64,000 bases of DNA from Vibrio pacinii DSM 19139 (GTDB taxonomy: Bacteria; Pseudomonadota; Gammaproteobacteria; Enterobacterales; Vibrionaceae). Both the position numbers and the translations under genes were made by a program. Positions within the stretch are counted from its first letter, which is position 1. Every line of letters starts with the position of its first letter. The stretch is taken from assembly GCF_000711795.1 (NCBI RefSeq), contig NZ_JONH01000002.1, positions 310,001 to 374,000 on the forward strand, written 5' to 3'. Shown in pieces: positions 17,328-25,619 of the stretch. The notes beneath the pieces were generated by a model. The model saw only the letters and a program-made list of their open reading frames with translations. It ran no database searches and had not been told where the DNA came from.

Positions 17328-18464
17328 ATGAAAATTGTAATTGCTCCAGATTCTTACAAAGAGAGCCTCACTGCGATGGAAGTGGCGAAGGCGATTGAAA
17401 ACGGCTTTAAGCAAGTCTTCCCACAGGCGAACTGCATTAAATTGCCAATGGCCGACGGTGGAGAAGGAACGGTTCAATCCTTAGTTGATGCCACTGGGGG
17501 AGAGATTGTTAACGCGTTGGTCACAGGCCCACTAGGTCAAACGGTAGAAGGCTTTTATGGCTTACTTGGCGAAGGCACGACGGCAGTGATCGAAATGGCG
17601 GCGGCCTCGGGCTTACACCTAGTTGAGCCAGCGCAGCGTAACCCTCTTTTGACCACCACCTACGGCACTGGCGAGCTGATTAAAGCGGCGCTAGATGCTG
17701 GGGTGACACACATAATTGTCGGTATTGGTGGCAGTGCGACCAACGACGGCGGCATGGGGATGGCGCAGGCGCTCGGCGCACGTTTTATCGATAGCAATGG
17801 CGCAGAGCTCGGTTTTGGCGGCGGTGCATTGGCTCAACTGGCTAGTATTGATTTATCTGGTTTAGACCCACGTTTGGCCGCGATTAAACTCGAAGTCGCT
17901 TGTGATGTTGATAACCCGTTGTGCGGTATAAAAGGCGCATCGCACGTGTTTGGACCACAAAAAGGTGCGACGCCAGAAATGGTCGCTCAGCTTGATGCAA
18001 ACCTTGCCCATTACGCGCAAGTGATTCGCCAAACCAATGGAAAAGAGGTGATTGGCCAAGCGGGCGCAGGGGCAGCGGGCGGTTTAGGCGCTGCGCTATT
18101 GGGCCTCTTTGACGCCGATCTTCGCCCTGGCATCAACATTGTTATGGACGCGGTGAACCTTTGTGAAGTGGTGAAAGATGCCGATTTGGTGATCACTGGT
18201 GAAGGTCGCATTGATAGCCAGACGATTCATGGTAAAACACCGGTTGGTGTGGCGCGCACAGCGAAAATGTATGATTTGCCAGTGATTGGTATCGCCGGCA
18301 GTATCGCTAAAGATTGCCACGTGGTGCATGATCATGGGATTGACGCTGTTTACAGTGTGGTGCTCGGTGCAACCGATTTGCCCACCGCACTGAAAGAAGC
18401 GGCGTTTAACGTTGAAATGACCTCGCGCAATGTGGCCGCCACATTGGCAATGACGTTTAAGTAA
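17328..18464 (+). CDS. garK: Glycerate kinase (GarK/GlxK type)
   Basis: A 378-residue cytosolic kinase that phosphorylates D-glycerate, giving 2-phosphoglycerate in the GarK/GlxK class. It begins with the family signature MKIVIAPDSYKESLTAMEVA. It also has LPMADGGEGTVQ (about 41-52), the VGIGGSATNDGGMGMAQALG nucleotide/substrate loop (about 131-150) and DLVITGEGRIDSQTIHGKTP. Length and motifs are complete. The gene starts nine bases after the permease stop, so uptake and activation of glycerate are coupled in one operon. A terminator hairpin follows. Confidence 0.92.
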   Translation: MKIVIAPDSYKESLTAMEVAKAIENGFKQVFPQANCIKLPMADGGEGTVQSLVDATGGEIVNALVTGPLGQTVEGFYGLLGEGTTAVIEMAAASGLHLVEPAQRNPLLTTTYGTGELIKAALDAGVTHIIVGIGGSATNDGGMGMAQALGARFIDSNGAELGFGGGALAQLASIDLSGLDPRLAAIKLEVACDVDNPLCGIKGASHVFGPQKGATPEMVAQLDANLAHYAQVIRQTNGKEVIGQAGAGAAGGLGAALLGLFDADLRPGINIVMDAVNLCEVVKDADLVITGEGRIDSQTIHGKTPVGVARTAKMYDLPVIGIAGSIAKDCHVVHDHGIDAVYSVVLGATDLPTALKEAAFNVEMTSRNVAATLAMTFK

Positions 18465-18485
18465 GCCTTGCGCTTCACTCTGACT

Positions 18486-18511
18486 AACGGTCGCTATTTA
18501 GCGGCCGTTTT
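18486..18511 (+). terminator. Terminator of the glycerate operon
   Basis: AACGGTCGC / GCGGCCGTT stem with loop TATTTA and a run of six T. Confidence 0.8.
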
Positions 18512-18646
18512 TTGATCGCCAAGCTTAAATACAGGGATATTTAGGCTCGATAATCTAGCAGCTTAACGAATCTGAAAGTGACACAAGCAAGTGAAGCCTT
18601 CAATTTGGTATACTGACCATTCTACTGATATTAAGGGTGACAATGT

Positions 18647-18907
18647 ATGTCAAAAACCGCGAAACTCTTGAATGAAGACAAGTTGGTAAAAAAGGCATTA
18701 GAGGTTGGTGTCAAGATGGCAAAGATGCAGGGGTTTGACTTACCTATGTCGCCACAACCGGTTAAAGTTAAAGCGATTTATCTATTTTTGGTTGGTGCAA
18801 AACAAATTACACCACTGCCAGAGAGTAAATTAGACGGTGCCAGTATCAAACATCGTTTAGCACTATGGATACATAACGCCCTGCCTGATAATGATCCTTT
18901 AAAATAG
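18647..18907 (+). CDS. DUF5062 family protein
   Basis: An 86-residue cytosolic protein matching DUF5062, a small family found in Vibrio and relatives. The sequence has a basic helical N-terminal half (NEDKLVKKALEVGVKMAKMQG), then PMSPQPVKVKAIYLFLVGAKQI and a C-terminal helix KHRLALWIHNALPDNDPL. No catalytic or binding motif is evident. The ribosome-binding site AAGGGTG supports the ATG at 18647. It appears monocistronic. Confidence 0.8.
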   Translation: MSKTAKLLNEDKLVKKALEVGVKMAKMQGFDLPMSPQPVKVKAIYLFLVGAKQITPLPESKLDGASIKHRLALWIHNALPDNDPLK

Positions 18908-18983
18908 GCACTACTCGTATCAACTGTCTGTCGTTACAGCGGTGGAATGAATAACAAAGGCGAGCCAACAGGTTCGCTAAACT

Positions 18984-19000
18984 TAACCCTAACCCTAACC
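18984..19000. repeat. Short TAACCC tandem repeat
   Basis: Almost three copies of the hexamer TAACCC (telomere-like in sequence only), preceded by the hairpin GCGAGCC/GGTTCGC at 18960-18977. It lies between DUF5062 and the LysR-type gene. No function can be assigned. Confidence 0.4.
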
Positions 19001-19041
19001 GTTATCAATCGATGATAGCGGCAAAGAAGCATGTGATTCAA

Positions 19042-19920
19042 TTAAGGGCGTAGGGCTCGATTCTGCTCTACAAATTGAATAAAGTTATCTCTCGCAAGGT
19101 TCTCTAACTGTTCATTCCAAATTAGACCAACATCCCACGAGCTATTTTCTCCTGAAAGTTCCCAAAAAGCGACGTGTTCATTCGCAATATTCTTGACACT
19201 TGCTGGAACAATAGTGAAGCCCAAATTTGCCGATACCAGCGCCAACAGTGTTTGAATATCATCAGCCTCTTGAGCAACGTTCAGTTTTTTCTCATGCTCT
19301 CCCAATAACATGTTTATTTGTTGGCTTAGACCCATGCCTCGTTCAGGATTGAGCTGTAAATAATCGATTGAATCTAACGAATACCACAATTTGTTTTTGT
19401 CTATGATTTGGCTGTTATGCGTCGCTATTACTAGGTAATCTCTCGAGAGCTTCATCCCTTTCAGCGGGGTAATAGCAGGAAGTCGACTAAAACTGAGCTG
19501 AAGTTCTCCTGAAAGCAACGCCTCCGACTGGTTTTGAGATGGTATATCGTTGAGTGAAATATGGATTTCTGGGTACTTTTTTTTGAATTTAGCTATGTAA
19601 CTTGGTGCCAGATGGTAAGAAGAGATACCAAAACCTATATTGAGATTTCCTGCAATTCCCTTGGCGACTCGTTGGGTTAAAGATTTATAAGACTCAAAAT
19701 TCGACACAATACGTTGCGCTTCAGGTAAAAGAGCAACTCCTGCCGCAGTAAGACTGGCACCTTGTCTTCCTCTTTCAAATAATACTACCCCACAAAAAGC
19801 CTCAAGACGTTGAATCTTCTTAGTTAAAGCTGACTGAGTGATATGTAAGTGCTCTGAAGCTACTCGATAGTTACCATCTTCTGCTAATTGGCAGAATGTG
19901 CGTAAATCACCAAAATCCAT
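19042..19920 (-). CDS. LysR-family transcriptional regulator
   Basis: A 292-residue LysR-type regulator. The N-terminal winged helix-turn-helix is LRTFCQLAEDGNYRVASEHLHITQSALTKKIQRLE in sequence order, at about residues 6-40. The effector domain begins near residue 90 (GNLNIGFGISSYHLAPSYIAKF). It is divergent from the nitrilase-family gene with a 95-base gap, the usual arrangement for LysR regulators and their targets, so it probably activates that gene in response to the hydrolase's substrate or product. The effector is unknown. Confidence 0.85.
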   Translation of the reverse strand: MDFGDLRTFCQLAEDGNYRVASEHLHITQSALTKKIQRLEAFCGVVLFERGRQGASLTAAGVALLPEAQRIVSNFESYKSLTQRVAKGIAGNLNIGFGISSYHLAPSYIAKFKKKYPEIHISLNDIPSQNQSEALLSGELQLSFSRLPAITPLKGMKLSRDYLVIATHNSQIIDKNKLWYSLDSIDYLQLNPERGMGLSQQINMLLGEHEKKLNVAQEADDIQTLLALVSANLGFTIVPASVKNIANEHVAFWELSGENSSWDVGLIWNEQLENLARDNFIQFVEQNRALRP

Positions 19921-20015
19921 TCCATTTGCTCATTAAATGTAGGAATTTTATTCATTATACGGAATTAAAAGAGCTTTTTAAAATGATTGATATTCACTAA
20001 GTAAAAGGAACAATC

Positions 20016-20975
20016 ATGAAAGATATCCGTGTTGCTACTGTTCAATTTAACCACCATGCGAACGATAAAAATTACAACTTATCGCTCATTCAAAGTTACG
20101 TAGAAAAGGCGGCTAAACAAGAGGTGAAAATCATCGCCTTCCCTGAAATGTGTGTGACTGGTTACTGGCATGTTTCGAAACTTCAAAAGTCAGAGATCTA
20201 TGATTTGTCAGAATTCATCCCACAAGGGGAAACTACTCAACGTTTGCTAAAAATGTCTGAAAAATACCAGCTCAGCATTGGTGCAGGTTTAATTGAAAAG
20301 GATGAGGACGGAAATCTTTATAACTCTTACGTAATGGCAATGCCTGATGGTCAGATAGCCAAACACAGAAAGCTGCATACGTTTGTCAGTGAACACATGA
20401 GTAGTGGGAATGAATATACTGTATTTGATACACCACATGGATGCAGGGTGGGGATTCTTATTTGCTGGGACAATAATTTGGTAGAGAATGCACGAATTAC
20501 AGCATTAAAAGGTGCCGATATCCTAGTCGCTCCTCATCAAACAGGTGGAACCAACTCACGCAGCCCAAATGCGATGGGGTTGATTGATCCCCAACTTTGG
20601 CATAACCGCAAGCAAGATCCAGAGTCGATTCGTTCTGAAATGCAAAGTTCAAAAGGAAGAAAATGGTTAATGCGTTGGCTACCCTCGCGTGCTCATGACA
20701 ATGGCATGTTCCTGATCTTTAGCAACGGTGTTGGGGTTGATATGAATGAAGTTAGAACGGGTAATGCAATGGTACTCAATCCTTACGGAGAAATTATCGC
20801 AGAAACTGATAGCGTTGATAACGATATGGTTATTGCAGATCTGAATGCAGAACAACTAGATATGTGTACAGGTAAACGCTGGATCAGAGGTCGTAGACCT
20901 AATCTCTACAATCCCCTAACAGTTGAAGGGAACGAATTAACGCCTTATCACGCGAGGTTTTCGGATCAAAAGTAG
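20016..20975 (+). CDS. Nitrilase-superfamily carbon-nitrogen hydrolase
   Basis: A 319-residue cytosolic hydrolase of the nitrilase superfamily. The catalytic triad is E44 (AFPEMC), K119 (HRKLH) and C150 (LICWDN). It would act on an amide, N-carbamoyl or nitrile bond. The Trp-Asp after the cysteine and overall length resemble aliphatic amidase or carbamoylase branches more than true arylacetonitrilases, but substrate cannot be fixed. The ribosome-binding site AAAAGGAA supports the ATG. The divergent LysR-type gene is its likely regulator. There is no permease beside it. Confidence 0.85.
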   Translation: MKDIRVATVQFNHHANDKNYNLSLIQSYVEKAAKQEVKIIAFPEMCVTGYWHVSKLQKSEIYDLSEFIPQGETTQRLLKMSEKYQLSIGAGLIEKDEDGNLYNSYVMAMPDGQIAKHRKLHTFVSEHMSSGNEYTVFDTPHGCRVGILICWDNNLVENARITALKGADILVAPHQTGGTNSRSPNAMGLIDPQLWHNRKQDPESIRSEMQSSKGRKWLMRWLPSRAHDNGMFLIFSNGVGVDMNEVRTGNAMVLNPYGEIIAETDSVDNDMVIADLNAEQLDMCTGKRWIRGRRPNLYNPLTVEGNELTPYHARFSDQK

Positions 20976-21065
20976 ATGGACCAACTGTTCTGAACAGTCG
21001 CGATGCTAATAATGTGTTGGCCTTAACTTAACTAGAGGTTTTATACTTGTTTTAAATCGAACATA

Positions 21066-21152
21066 CCAACGTTTAAGAGTGGTTCCAAACGCTGTCACAG
21101 CTTAAATAGCTGAGGTCGGTGGTAGTGTTGCCCACTACTTAGTTGGCCATTA
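21066..21152 (+). repeat. attC-like imperfect inverted repeat 1
   Basis: The left arm CCAACGTTTAAGAGTGG and right arm CCACTACTTAGTTGG pair imperfectly (CCAAC, TAAG and AGTGG shared, with extra bases on the left arm). This is the layout of integron attC sites, and the wording resembles Vibrio cassette repeats as I remember them (CGTTTAAGAGTG left, CCACTACTTA right). The crossover end is degenerate (GGCCATTAAG instead of a GTTRRRY core). Treat it as a relic or a look-alike. Confidence 0.4.
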
Positions 21153-21192
21153 AGTGCTTAAATGCCCCCATTCATCAATTGAAGGATTAATT

Positions 21193-21651
21193 TTGATTAT
21201 TAGAGAAGCAAACGTAGACGATATTTCGCGATTACTATATTTAGAACAATGTGTTATAGACGCTGAAAGACCATATAACTCTTCTTTAAAAGATAAGTCA
21301 GCGCACTATTACGATATAGAAAAGCTTATCTCATGCTATAACTCGCATCTGTTGGTTGTAGAGGTAGACTGCGAGATTGTTGGCACAGGTTATGCTCAAA
21401 TACGTGACTCTAAGCCCTCTTTAAAGCATGAGCAACATTGTTATCTAGGTTTTATGTATGTATCTCCAAGCTATCGAGGTCAAGGGATTAATTCTAAGCT
21501 AGTAAGAAAATTAATTGATTGGAGTAAGGGAAGGGGTATATCCGATTTTTATCTTGATGTGTATTCAGAGAATGACTCAGCGATTAAAGCTTATGAAAAA
21601 GTTGGTTTTAAAGGCGGGTTATTAGAAATGAAGCTTTGTCTTACAGAGTGA
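21193..21651 (+). CDS. GNAT-family N-acetyltransferase
   Basis: A 152-residue acetyltransferase of the GNAT fold, moving acetyl from acetyl-CoA to an amine. The acetyl-CoA loop is SYRGQGINSKLVRKL, preceded by the beta-4 strand GFMYVSPS. The C-terminal DFYLDVYSENDSAIKAYEKVGF matches the usual final motif, with the tyrosine that can act as acid. I start at TTG 21193 (MIIREANVDD) because AAGGA lies six bases upstream. A GTG 13 codons earlier would read through the attC-like arm. The gene is AT-rich compared with the operons around it and lies between two attC-like repeats, a typical cassette cargo. Confidence 0.75.
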   Translation: MIIREANVDDISRLLYLEQCVIDAERPYNSSLKDKSAHYYDIEKLISCYNSHLLVVEVDCEIVGTGYAQIRDSKPSLKHEQHCYLGFMYVSPSYRGQGINSKLVRKLIDWSKGRGISDFYLDVYSENDSAIKAYEKVGFKGGLLEMKLCLTE

Positions 21652-22082
21652 GGCAATGCACCTTAATAACCCCCCTTGCAAGGGAATAACACAATGCATG
21701 GAACTAAGTTACTGAAAGAGAATGGTTGTGCAAATATTTCAATGGTAAAGAAATAAATACTAATTCAAATCGGGTCGTTAGTTCACTTAAGGCAATGCAA
21801 TTTTTAGTGCTTTGGAGAGAAAGTGAGCGATTGAAACTCATGCTTCGTTTGGCATCAGAAAATCTATCGAAAACTCATAAAGTGAGATTGATGTGATTTG
21901 CTTTTGGTAACGCGGAATGGGGCATAAATGTTTGTATTATTTCCCGTTCTTCATGATGATGGTGAAATACTTCATCGGAGCACTGCCTCGCAATCTGCAA
22001 TGTAGGAAAAGTTAAACAGTGGTCAGGAGTCTCCCACCAGTGGCCTGGTGGAGCTCGATGTAATAAAGATTGCTAACTGGTT
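21652..22082. other. Intergenic stretch without a clear gene
   Basis: AT-rich sequence with only very short frames. One 33-codon frame (21795-21896) begins MQFLVLWRESERLK and could be a gene remnant. A perfect palindrome CCCTTGCAAGGG lies at 21673-21684. No recognisable family was seen on either strand. Confidence 0.4.
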
Positions 22083-22092
22083 GGCTAATAAC

Positions 22093-22140
22093 AACGGCCT
22101 TGGTTGAAAAACTTGTTACAGTCTATCAACCAAGGCGTTA
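22093..22140 (+). repeat. attC-like inverted repeat 2
   Basis: The left arm AACGGCCTTGGTTGA and right arm TCAACCAAGGCGTT are complementary except for one extra G on the left arm, with an 18-base loop. An inverted repeat with a single unpaired base, ending GGCGTTA, is the design of short attC sites. A T-run five bases later means an ordinary terminator is the main alternative. Confidence 0.45.
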
Positions 22141-22228
22141 CGCTTTTTCAATTGCCTTCAATAAGCTCTGCTCTTTGCGGTGCTTTCAAATCTTCGGCAA
22201 CTGTTGTCAGCGTGAATTGATATGTCTT

Positions 22229-23746
22229 CTACTCATCCTGCTTATCGAATACCGATCCGGAGAGCGAGAACTCGTCAACCGCACCTTCACCGCGAATAAA
22301 GATTCTGTGGTTGAAGCGCACGTAGTTGAGCTCGCCAGACGGGTCTTTGAGCAATTCTCCAAGCGATCCCTTATTTGGGCCTTCGGTGATGATAAAATAA
22401 CCCTCGGCCGTGTTGGCCACATTGGCAGGCGCGGGATCCGCTCCCTTGGTCAATGCGGAGAACTGAACAAACACATATTTGTCGCCCTCTTTGCGGATCT
22501 CGATGTTTTGGGAATTCCCCTTGAAAACGCCGACGAAGGGGTCGAGCACAGACGGTTCAACGCCCGCTGCGATCGGAGACTTAGCCTCAATTTTCGTAAA
22601 GGCTTTGACCATTGCGTTGGCAACTTTTTTGTAGGCCTCGACTCCGCGATCACTGTGAACCAAAACCACCACGGCAAAGTCGTGATCCGGGATCAGCTGC
22701 AGAAAAGAACGCGTGCCGGGCCAATTCCCCCCATGGCTAGGGCTGGTGACCCCATCGTAGTCGTGGACGAACCATGTCAGTCCAGTAAAGTCGCCGGTCT
22801 CAGCCTCGACTGCTGGAGCGTGGGCATAGTCCAGTGCTTTTTTAGACAGCAACTGCTTGCCGGAGGCGTCTTTACCGTCTAACTGAAAGCGGGCGTATTT
22901 AAGCATGTCGGTAACCGTAGACCGAATTCCGCCTGAGGCTGCAGACTCTCTTATCATCGGAATGTAGTACGGCTTGAGATCACTGATGCTGCCTTCCCCG
23001 TAGATCGGCGGATGACCCCAGGCGTAATTTTTAGCCGGCGGGGTGGTGTCGTAATTAAAGGATGACGCATCCATGCCGAGCGGATCTAACAGGTTCTCTT
23101 CGATCAGGGTCTCGATCGGCTTTCCGCCGACATGCGATACTACATGGGTTGCAAAGGTGATACTGGTGTTGTTGTACATCCAGGTTTGATCGAACGGATA
23201 GATCTGCTGGGCGTAAGCCCCTTGGAGCATGACCTTTTCGGATATCGATCCACCCGGAGGAACAGGAAGGAACCCATGGTCGCCATACCAGCCAGCACGA
23301 TGATGGAACAGGTCAACAACCCGCGCTTTCGACGTCGCCACGGGATCCGCAACCCTCCACCACGGCAGAATGTCGACAATGCGCTTGTCTAAATCCAGAA
23401 TGCCCTGTTCGGACTGCTGCATGGCCAACGTTGAAAGGAAAGTTTTTGTCACAGAGCCAATTTGAAATTGCGTATCAGGGGTAACGGCCTCGTCGGTGCC
23501 TACCTTGGTGATACCGAGTCCGGCGCTATAGGTGTTGCCTCCATGGATGACACCGACTGCTAGTCCCGGTATGTGCTTTTCTTTCATAAGCTCAGCCGCT
23601 TCGGCAACGACGGCATTGAAGGCTGCTTGGCCCTCTTCCTTTGTCATTTTATTATTTTGATGTGCTAATGCCGGTTGCATTGCCAATAACGACGAAATGA
23701 TTACGCTAGGTAATAGTTTCATTTTTCTCTTACTGATTTTTTCCAT
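22229..23746 (-). CDS. Secreted serine hydrolase (class C beta-lactamase fold)
   Basis: A 505-residue exported protein of the beta-lactamase/D,D-peptidase family (Pfam Beta-lactamase). The signal peptide ends near residue 28 (SLLAMQPALA|HQ). The active-site motifs are SVTK (S98/K101), YNN (Y191/N193) and HGG (338-340) in place of KTG. A C-terminal domain of about 110 residues follows. Members include esterases, D-aminopeptidases and penicillin-binding-like proteins, so antibiotic resistance should not be assumed. Base composition is odd: the mature part is GC-rich (53-60% in hand-counted stretches), while the first 35 codons are about 32% GC. This suggests an imported gene body behind a local signal peptide. 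Confidence 0.8.
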   Translation of the reverse strand: MEKISKRKMKLLPSVIISSLLAMQPALAHQNNKMTKEEGQAAFNAVVAEAAELMKEKHIPGLAVGVIHGGNTYSAGLGITKVGTDEAVTPDTQFQIGSVTKTFLSTLAMQQSEQGILDLDKRIVDILPWWRVADPVATSKARVVDLFHHRAGWYGDHGFLPVPPGGSISEKVMLQGAYAQQIYPFDQTWMYNNTSITFATHVVSHVGGKPIETLIEENLLDPLGMDASSFNYDTTPPAKNYAWGHPPIYGEGSISDLKPYYIPMIRESAASGGIRSTVTDMLKYARFQLDGKDASGKQLLSKKALDYAHAPAVEAETGDFTGLTWFVHDYDGVTSPSHGGNWPGTRSFLQLIPDHDFAVVVLVHSDRGVEAYKKVANAMVKAFTKIEAKSPIAAGVEPSVLDPFVGVFKGNSQNIEIRKEGDKYVFVQFSALTKGADPAPANVANTAEGYFIITEGPNKGSLGELLKDPSGELNYVRFNHRIFIRGEGAVDEFSLSGSVFDKQDE

Positions 23747-24145
23747 ATTTCTTCTCGTTTAAATCAATAAAGGACAGAGCTTTTTGCGCCGACAAACCTT
23801 GATGGTCTGCCAACAACAAAAAATCCACTACGGTTTGAAATCATAGTCAGCCAAAAGCCGTTTTGAATACCTATATGACAATGCGGCCTTTCTTGAACTT
23901 TCGGTTGGTAATAAATATCTTAGCCTAAGAAAAAAGAATTTTGATTGTAAAATGTCGCATAATTTTGAAAGCCTTACTTATTGACTCTTTCGGATAACTT
24001 AAACTTGGTAAAACTATAGGCAAACAAGACAAGAGCAATACTTGCCACTATCGCTATATGGAAGCTAATTTCTCACATGTGGTTATTGGCATATGCTAAT
24101 AATTGGCGGTATAGTCCCTTTATCACCTTGATAATGGATCTCACT
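23747..24145. other. Intergenic stretch, promoter region only
   Basis: About 400 bases of AT-rich sequence between the serine hydrolase and the NifX-like gene, transcribed away from each other. No open frame of note, no hairpin with T-run and no repeat were seen. It presumably holds both promoters. Confidence 0.4.
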
Positions 24146-24673
24146 ATGTTATTTGCCATTCCTAGCCGCGAATCTTCTCTTTCTAATCACTTTGCCAAAG
24201 CTCCTCAGATCATGCTTTGGGATAGCGAAACCAATAGCAAACGCATTCTCGATCTACCCCAATCTTCGGCTTGTTGCGGACATAAGAAGTATTGGAGCAA
24301 AGTTGTGCAAGACAATCAGGTGGATGCTGTCGTGGTGCGTCTAATTGGCACCAATATGCTTAACACCTTGTTTAAGCTCAATGTGCGGGTATTGAGTGCA
24401 CCACGAGGGTTTGATCTAGAGGCCTTTGATGCGGGCCAACTGACTCCTGTCACTCAAATGGAGTTTGCTCGTCCTTCGGTCAAGAAAAATAAAACCAGTT
24501 GTTCAGCACACAACACCACGCATTCTCCCTTGAGTGGTATGTGCTTGTCATCGAATAAAGGGCAGACTTCAGGCCAACAAGTGCCAATTAACAAGCTTTC
24601 GCCAAGAGTGATGTGTCGCCCTGCTAAGATTTTGAAATTAACCGTACGCACCATGCTCTTTGACCAGAACTAG
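24146..24673 (+). CDS. NifB/NifX-family (dinitrogenase iron-molybdenum cofactor) protein
   Basis: A 175-residue protein with the NifX/NifY/VnfX-type cofactor-binding fold at residues about 1-110: MLFAIPSRESSLSNHFAKAP, then SSACCGHKKYWSKVV and VDAVVVRLIGTNMLNTLF. No nitrogenase genes are near. In non-diazotrophs such proteins are of unknown role, perhaps metal-cluster handling. The last 60 residues are cysteine- and serine-containing and non-conserved. I prefer the ATG at 24146, since family members start at this strand and GGATC lies upstream. ATG 24134 is the alternative. Its 3' end overlaps the convergent DUF134 gene by four bases. Confidence 0.72.
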   Translation: MLFAIPSRESSLSNHFAKAPQIMLWDSETNSKRILDLPQSSACCGHKKYWSKVVQDNQVDAVVVRLIGTNMLNTLFKLNVRVLSAPRGFDLEAFDAGQLTPVTQMEFARPSVKKNKTSCSAHNTTHSPLSGMCLSSNKGQTSGQQVPINKLSPRVMCRPAKILKLTVRTMLFDQN

Positions 24674-24951
24674 GGTTCGCGACTAAACATGAGTGCCTGA
24701 CCATGAACTAAACTCTGAGCCACTTTGGCTCGCGCTCGTTTTACGATATTGCCAAATGTTTGCCTAGAGACTCCCATACGAGTCGCTGCTTCTAATTGAC
24801 TTAGAGATTCTAGATCGGCCAAGCGTAACGCCTCGAGTTCTTCTGCTAACAGTTCAATTTTATTGAGTTTGGAAAGTGGCACTCCATTGGGTTTAAAGCA
24901 TTCGTATGGCGCTTTACCGCATATTTTTCGCTCTATTTTTGGTCTCGCCAC
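24670..24951 (-). CDS. DUF134 family protein, probable DNA-binding
   Basis: A 93-residue cytosolic protein of DUF134. It begins MARPKIERKICGKAPYECFKP and contains a sigma-factor-like helix-turn-helix LSQLEAATRMGVSRQTFGNI (about 52-71). DUF134 proteins often sit beside NifX-like cofactor-binding proteins, as here, so a regulatory link is plausible. It converges on the NifX-like gene with a four-base overlap and is divergent from the thioesterase with a 65-base gap. Confidence 0.82.
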   Translation of the reverse strand: MARPKIERKICGKAPYECFKPNGVPLSKLNKIELLAEELEALRLADLESLSQLEAATRMGVSRQTFGNIVKRARAKVAQSLVHGQALMFSREP

Positions 24952-25016
24952 GTTGTTTCTACCTTTTACATTAATTTGTCTAGGCTCAATGATATTCTTT
25001 AACCTAACGGTATGTT

Positions 25017-25430
25017 ATGTCTATTCACACACCTAAAAATCACCAACAATGTGCGATTTGCTGCCGACCTTTTTTCAACCACCATACTGCGATTCAATTT
25101 ATCTTAATGTCAGATGGGGGTGTGCAGGGCGAAATTGTACCAACAGAAAAAGTACAAGGCTACCAAGGTGTCATGCAGGGCGGTGCAATTACCACCTTGC
25201 ACGATTCGGCCATGACCCATTGCTTATTTTCTCGTGACGTTTGCGCAATGACAGCGCGACTTGATGTTCGCTTTATCAAGCCCATTCCTCTTAATACAGT
25301 CATTCAGGTTCAGGCCCATTGCTTAAAAAGCAAGCGAGGAATGTATCTACTGCAAAGCAACATTTATGTCGATGGTCAGTGTTACTCAAAGGCTGAAGCG
25401 AAATTTATGCAATTCCTAGATAATAGATAG
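25017..25430 (+). CDS. PaaI-family hotdog thioesterase
   Basis: A 137-residue single hotdog-fold protein. The PaaI-type active-site region is GYQGVMQGGAITTLHDSAMTH (about 45-65), with the HxGG-like motif changed to MQGG and an Asp in the following helix. The strand MTARLDVRFIKPIPLNT follows. It should cleave an acyl-CoA or a related thioester in the cytosol. An N-terminal CAICCRPFF segment with three cysteines is unusual for the family. It is next to DUF134 and the NifX-like gene, but functional linkage is unproven. Confidence 0.75.
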   Translation: MSIHTPKNHQQCAICCRPFFNHHTAIQFILMSDGGVQGEIVPTEKVQGYQGVMQGGAITTLHDSAMTHCLFSRDVCAMTARLDVRFIKPIPLNTVIQVQAHCLKSKRGMYLLQSNIYVDGQCYSKAEAKFMQFLDNR

Positions 25431-25580
25431 GGCTGAGTATGGAGGCTCATTTTGGGCGTGAACTTGCCAGAACCAGAACCAGAGAGAATGGAGTACTCTC
25501 GGTCAAATTTGCGGTGCCGATTTTAAAATCGTGGCTGTTTTTAATTCATCTACCGACATCTTCAGCGACGCGCTATATTT

Positions 25581-25607
25581 GAAACGGTCGCCAATTGCGA
25601 CCGTTTC
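25581..25607. terminator. Stem-loop between convergent genes
   Basis: Perfect 11-bp stem GAAACGGTCGC / GCGACCGTTTC with a five-base loop, ahead of the peptidase stop. T-runs are weak on both sides, so termination is likely but not certain. Confidence 0.55.
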
Positions 25608-25619
25608 TCGTTAAGTGAC

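Noticed and set aside
18984..19000. CRISPR or eukaryotic telomere contamination
   Set aside because: Fewer than three short hexamers inside normal bacterial sequence. There are no spacers, and flanking genes are continuous.
20984..20998. ACTGTTCTGAACAGT palindrome as a LexA site
   Set aside because: The CTGT and ACAG halves are separated by five bases rather than eight, and it follows a gene instead of lying in a promoter. It is more likely a weak transcription-end hairpin.
22070..22882. 270-codon plus-strand frame over the serine hydrolase
   Set aside because: Antisense shadow of a GC-rich gene. It has no recognisable domain, and the minus-strand protein has intact catalytic motifs.
22229..23746. 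Calling the serine hydrolase an antibiotic-resistance beta-lactamase
   Set aside because: It has SxxK and YxN but HGG instead of KTG plus an extra C-terminal domain, which fits the broad esterase/peptidase group better. No resistance claim is supported.
24146..24951. Nitrogen-fixation locus
   Set aside because: Only a NifX-like protein and DUF134 are present. There are no nifHDK, nifB radical-SAM or nifEN genes in the window.
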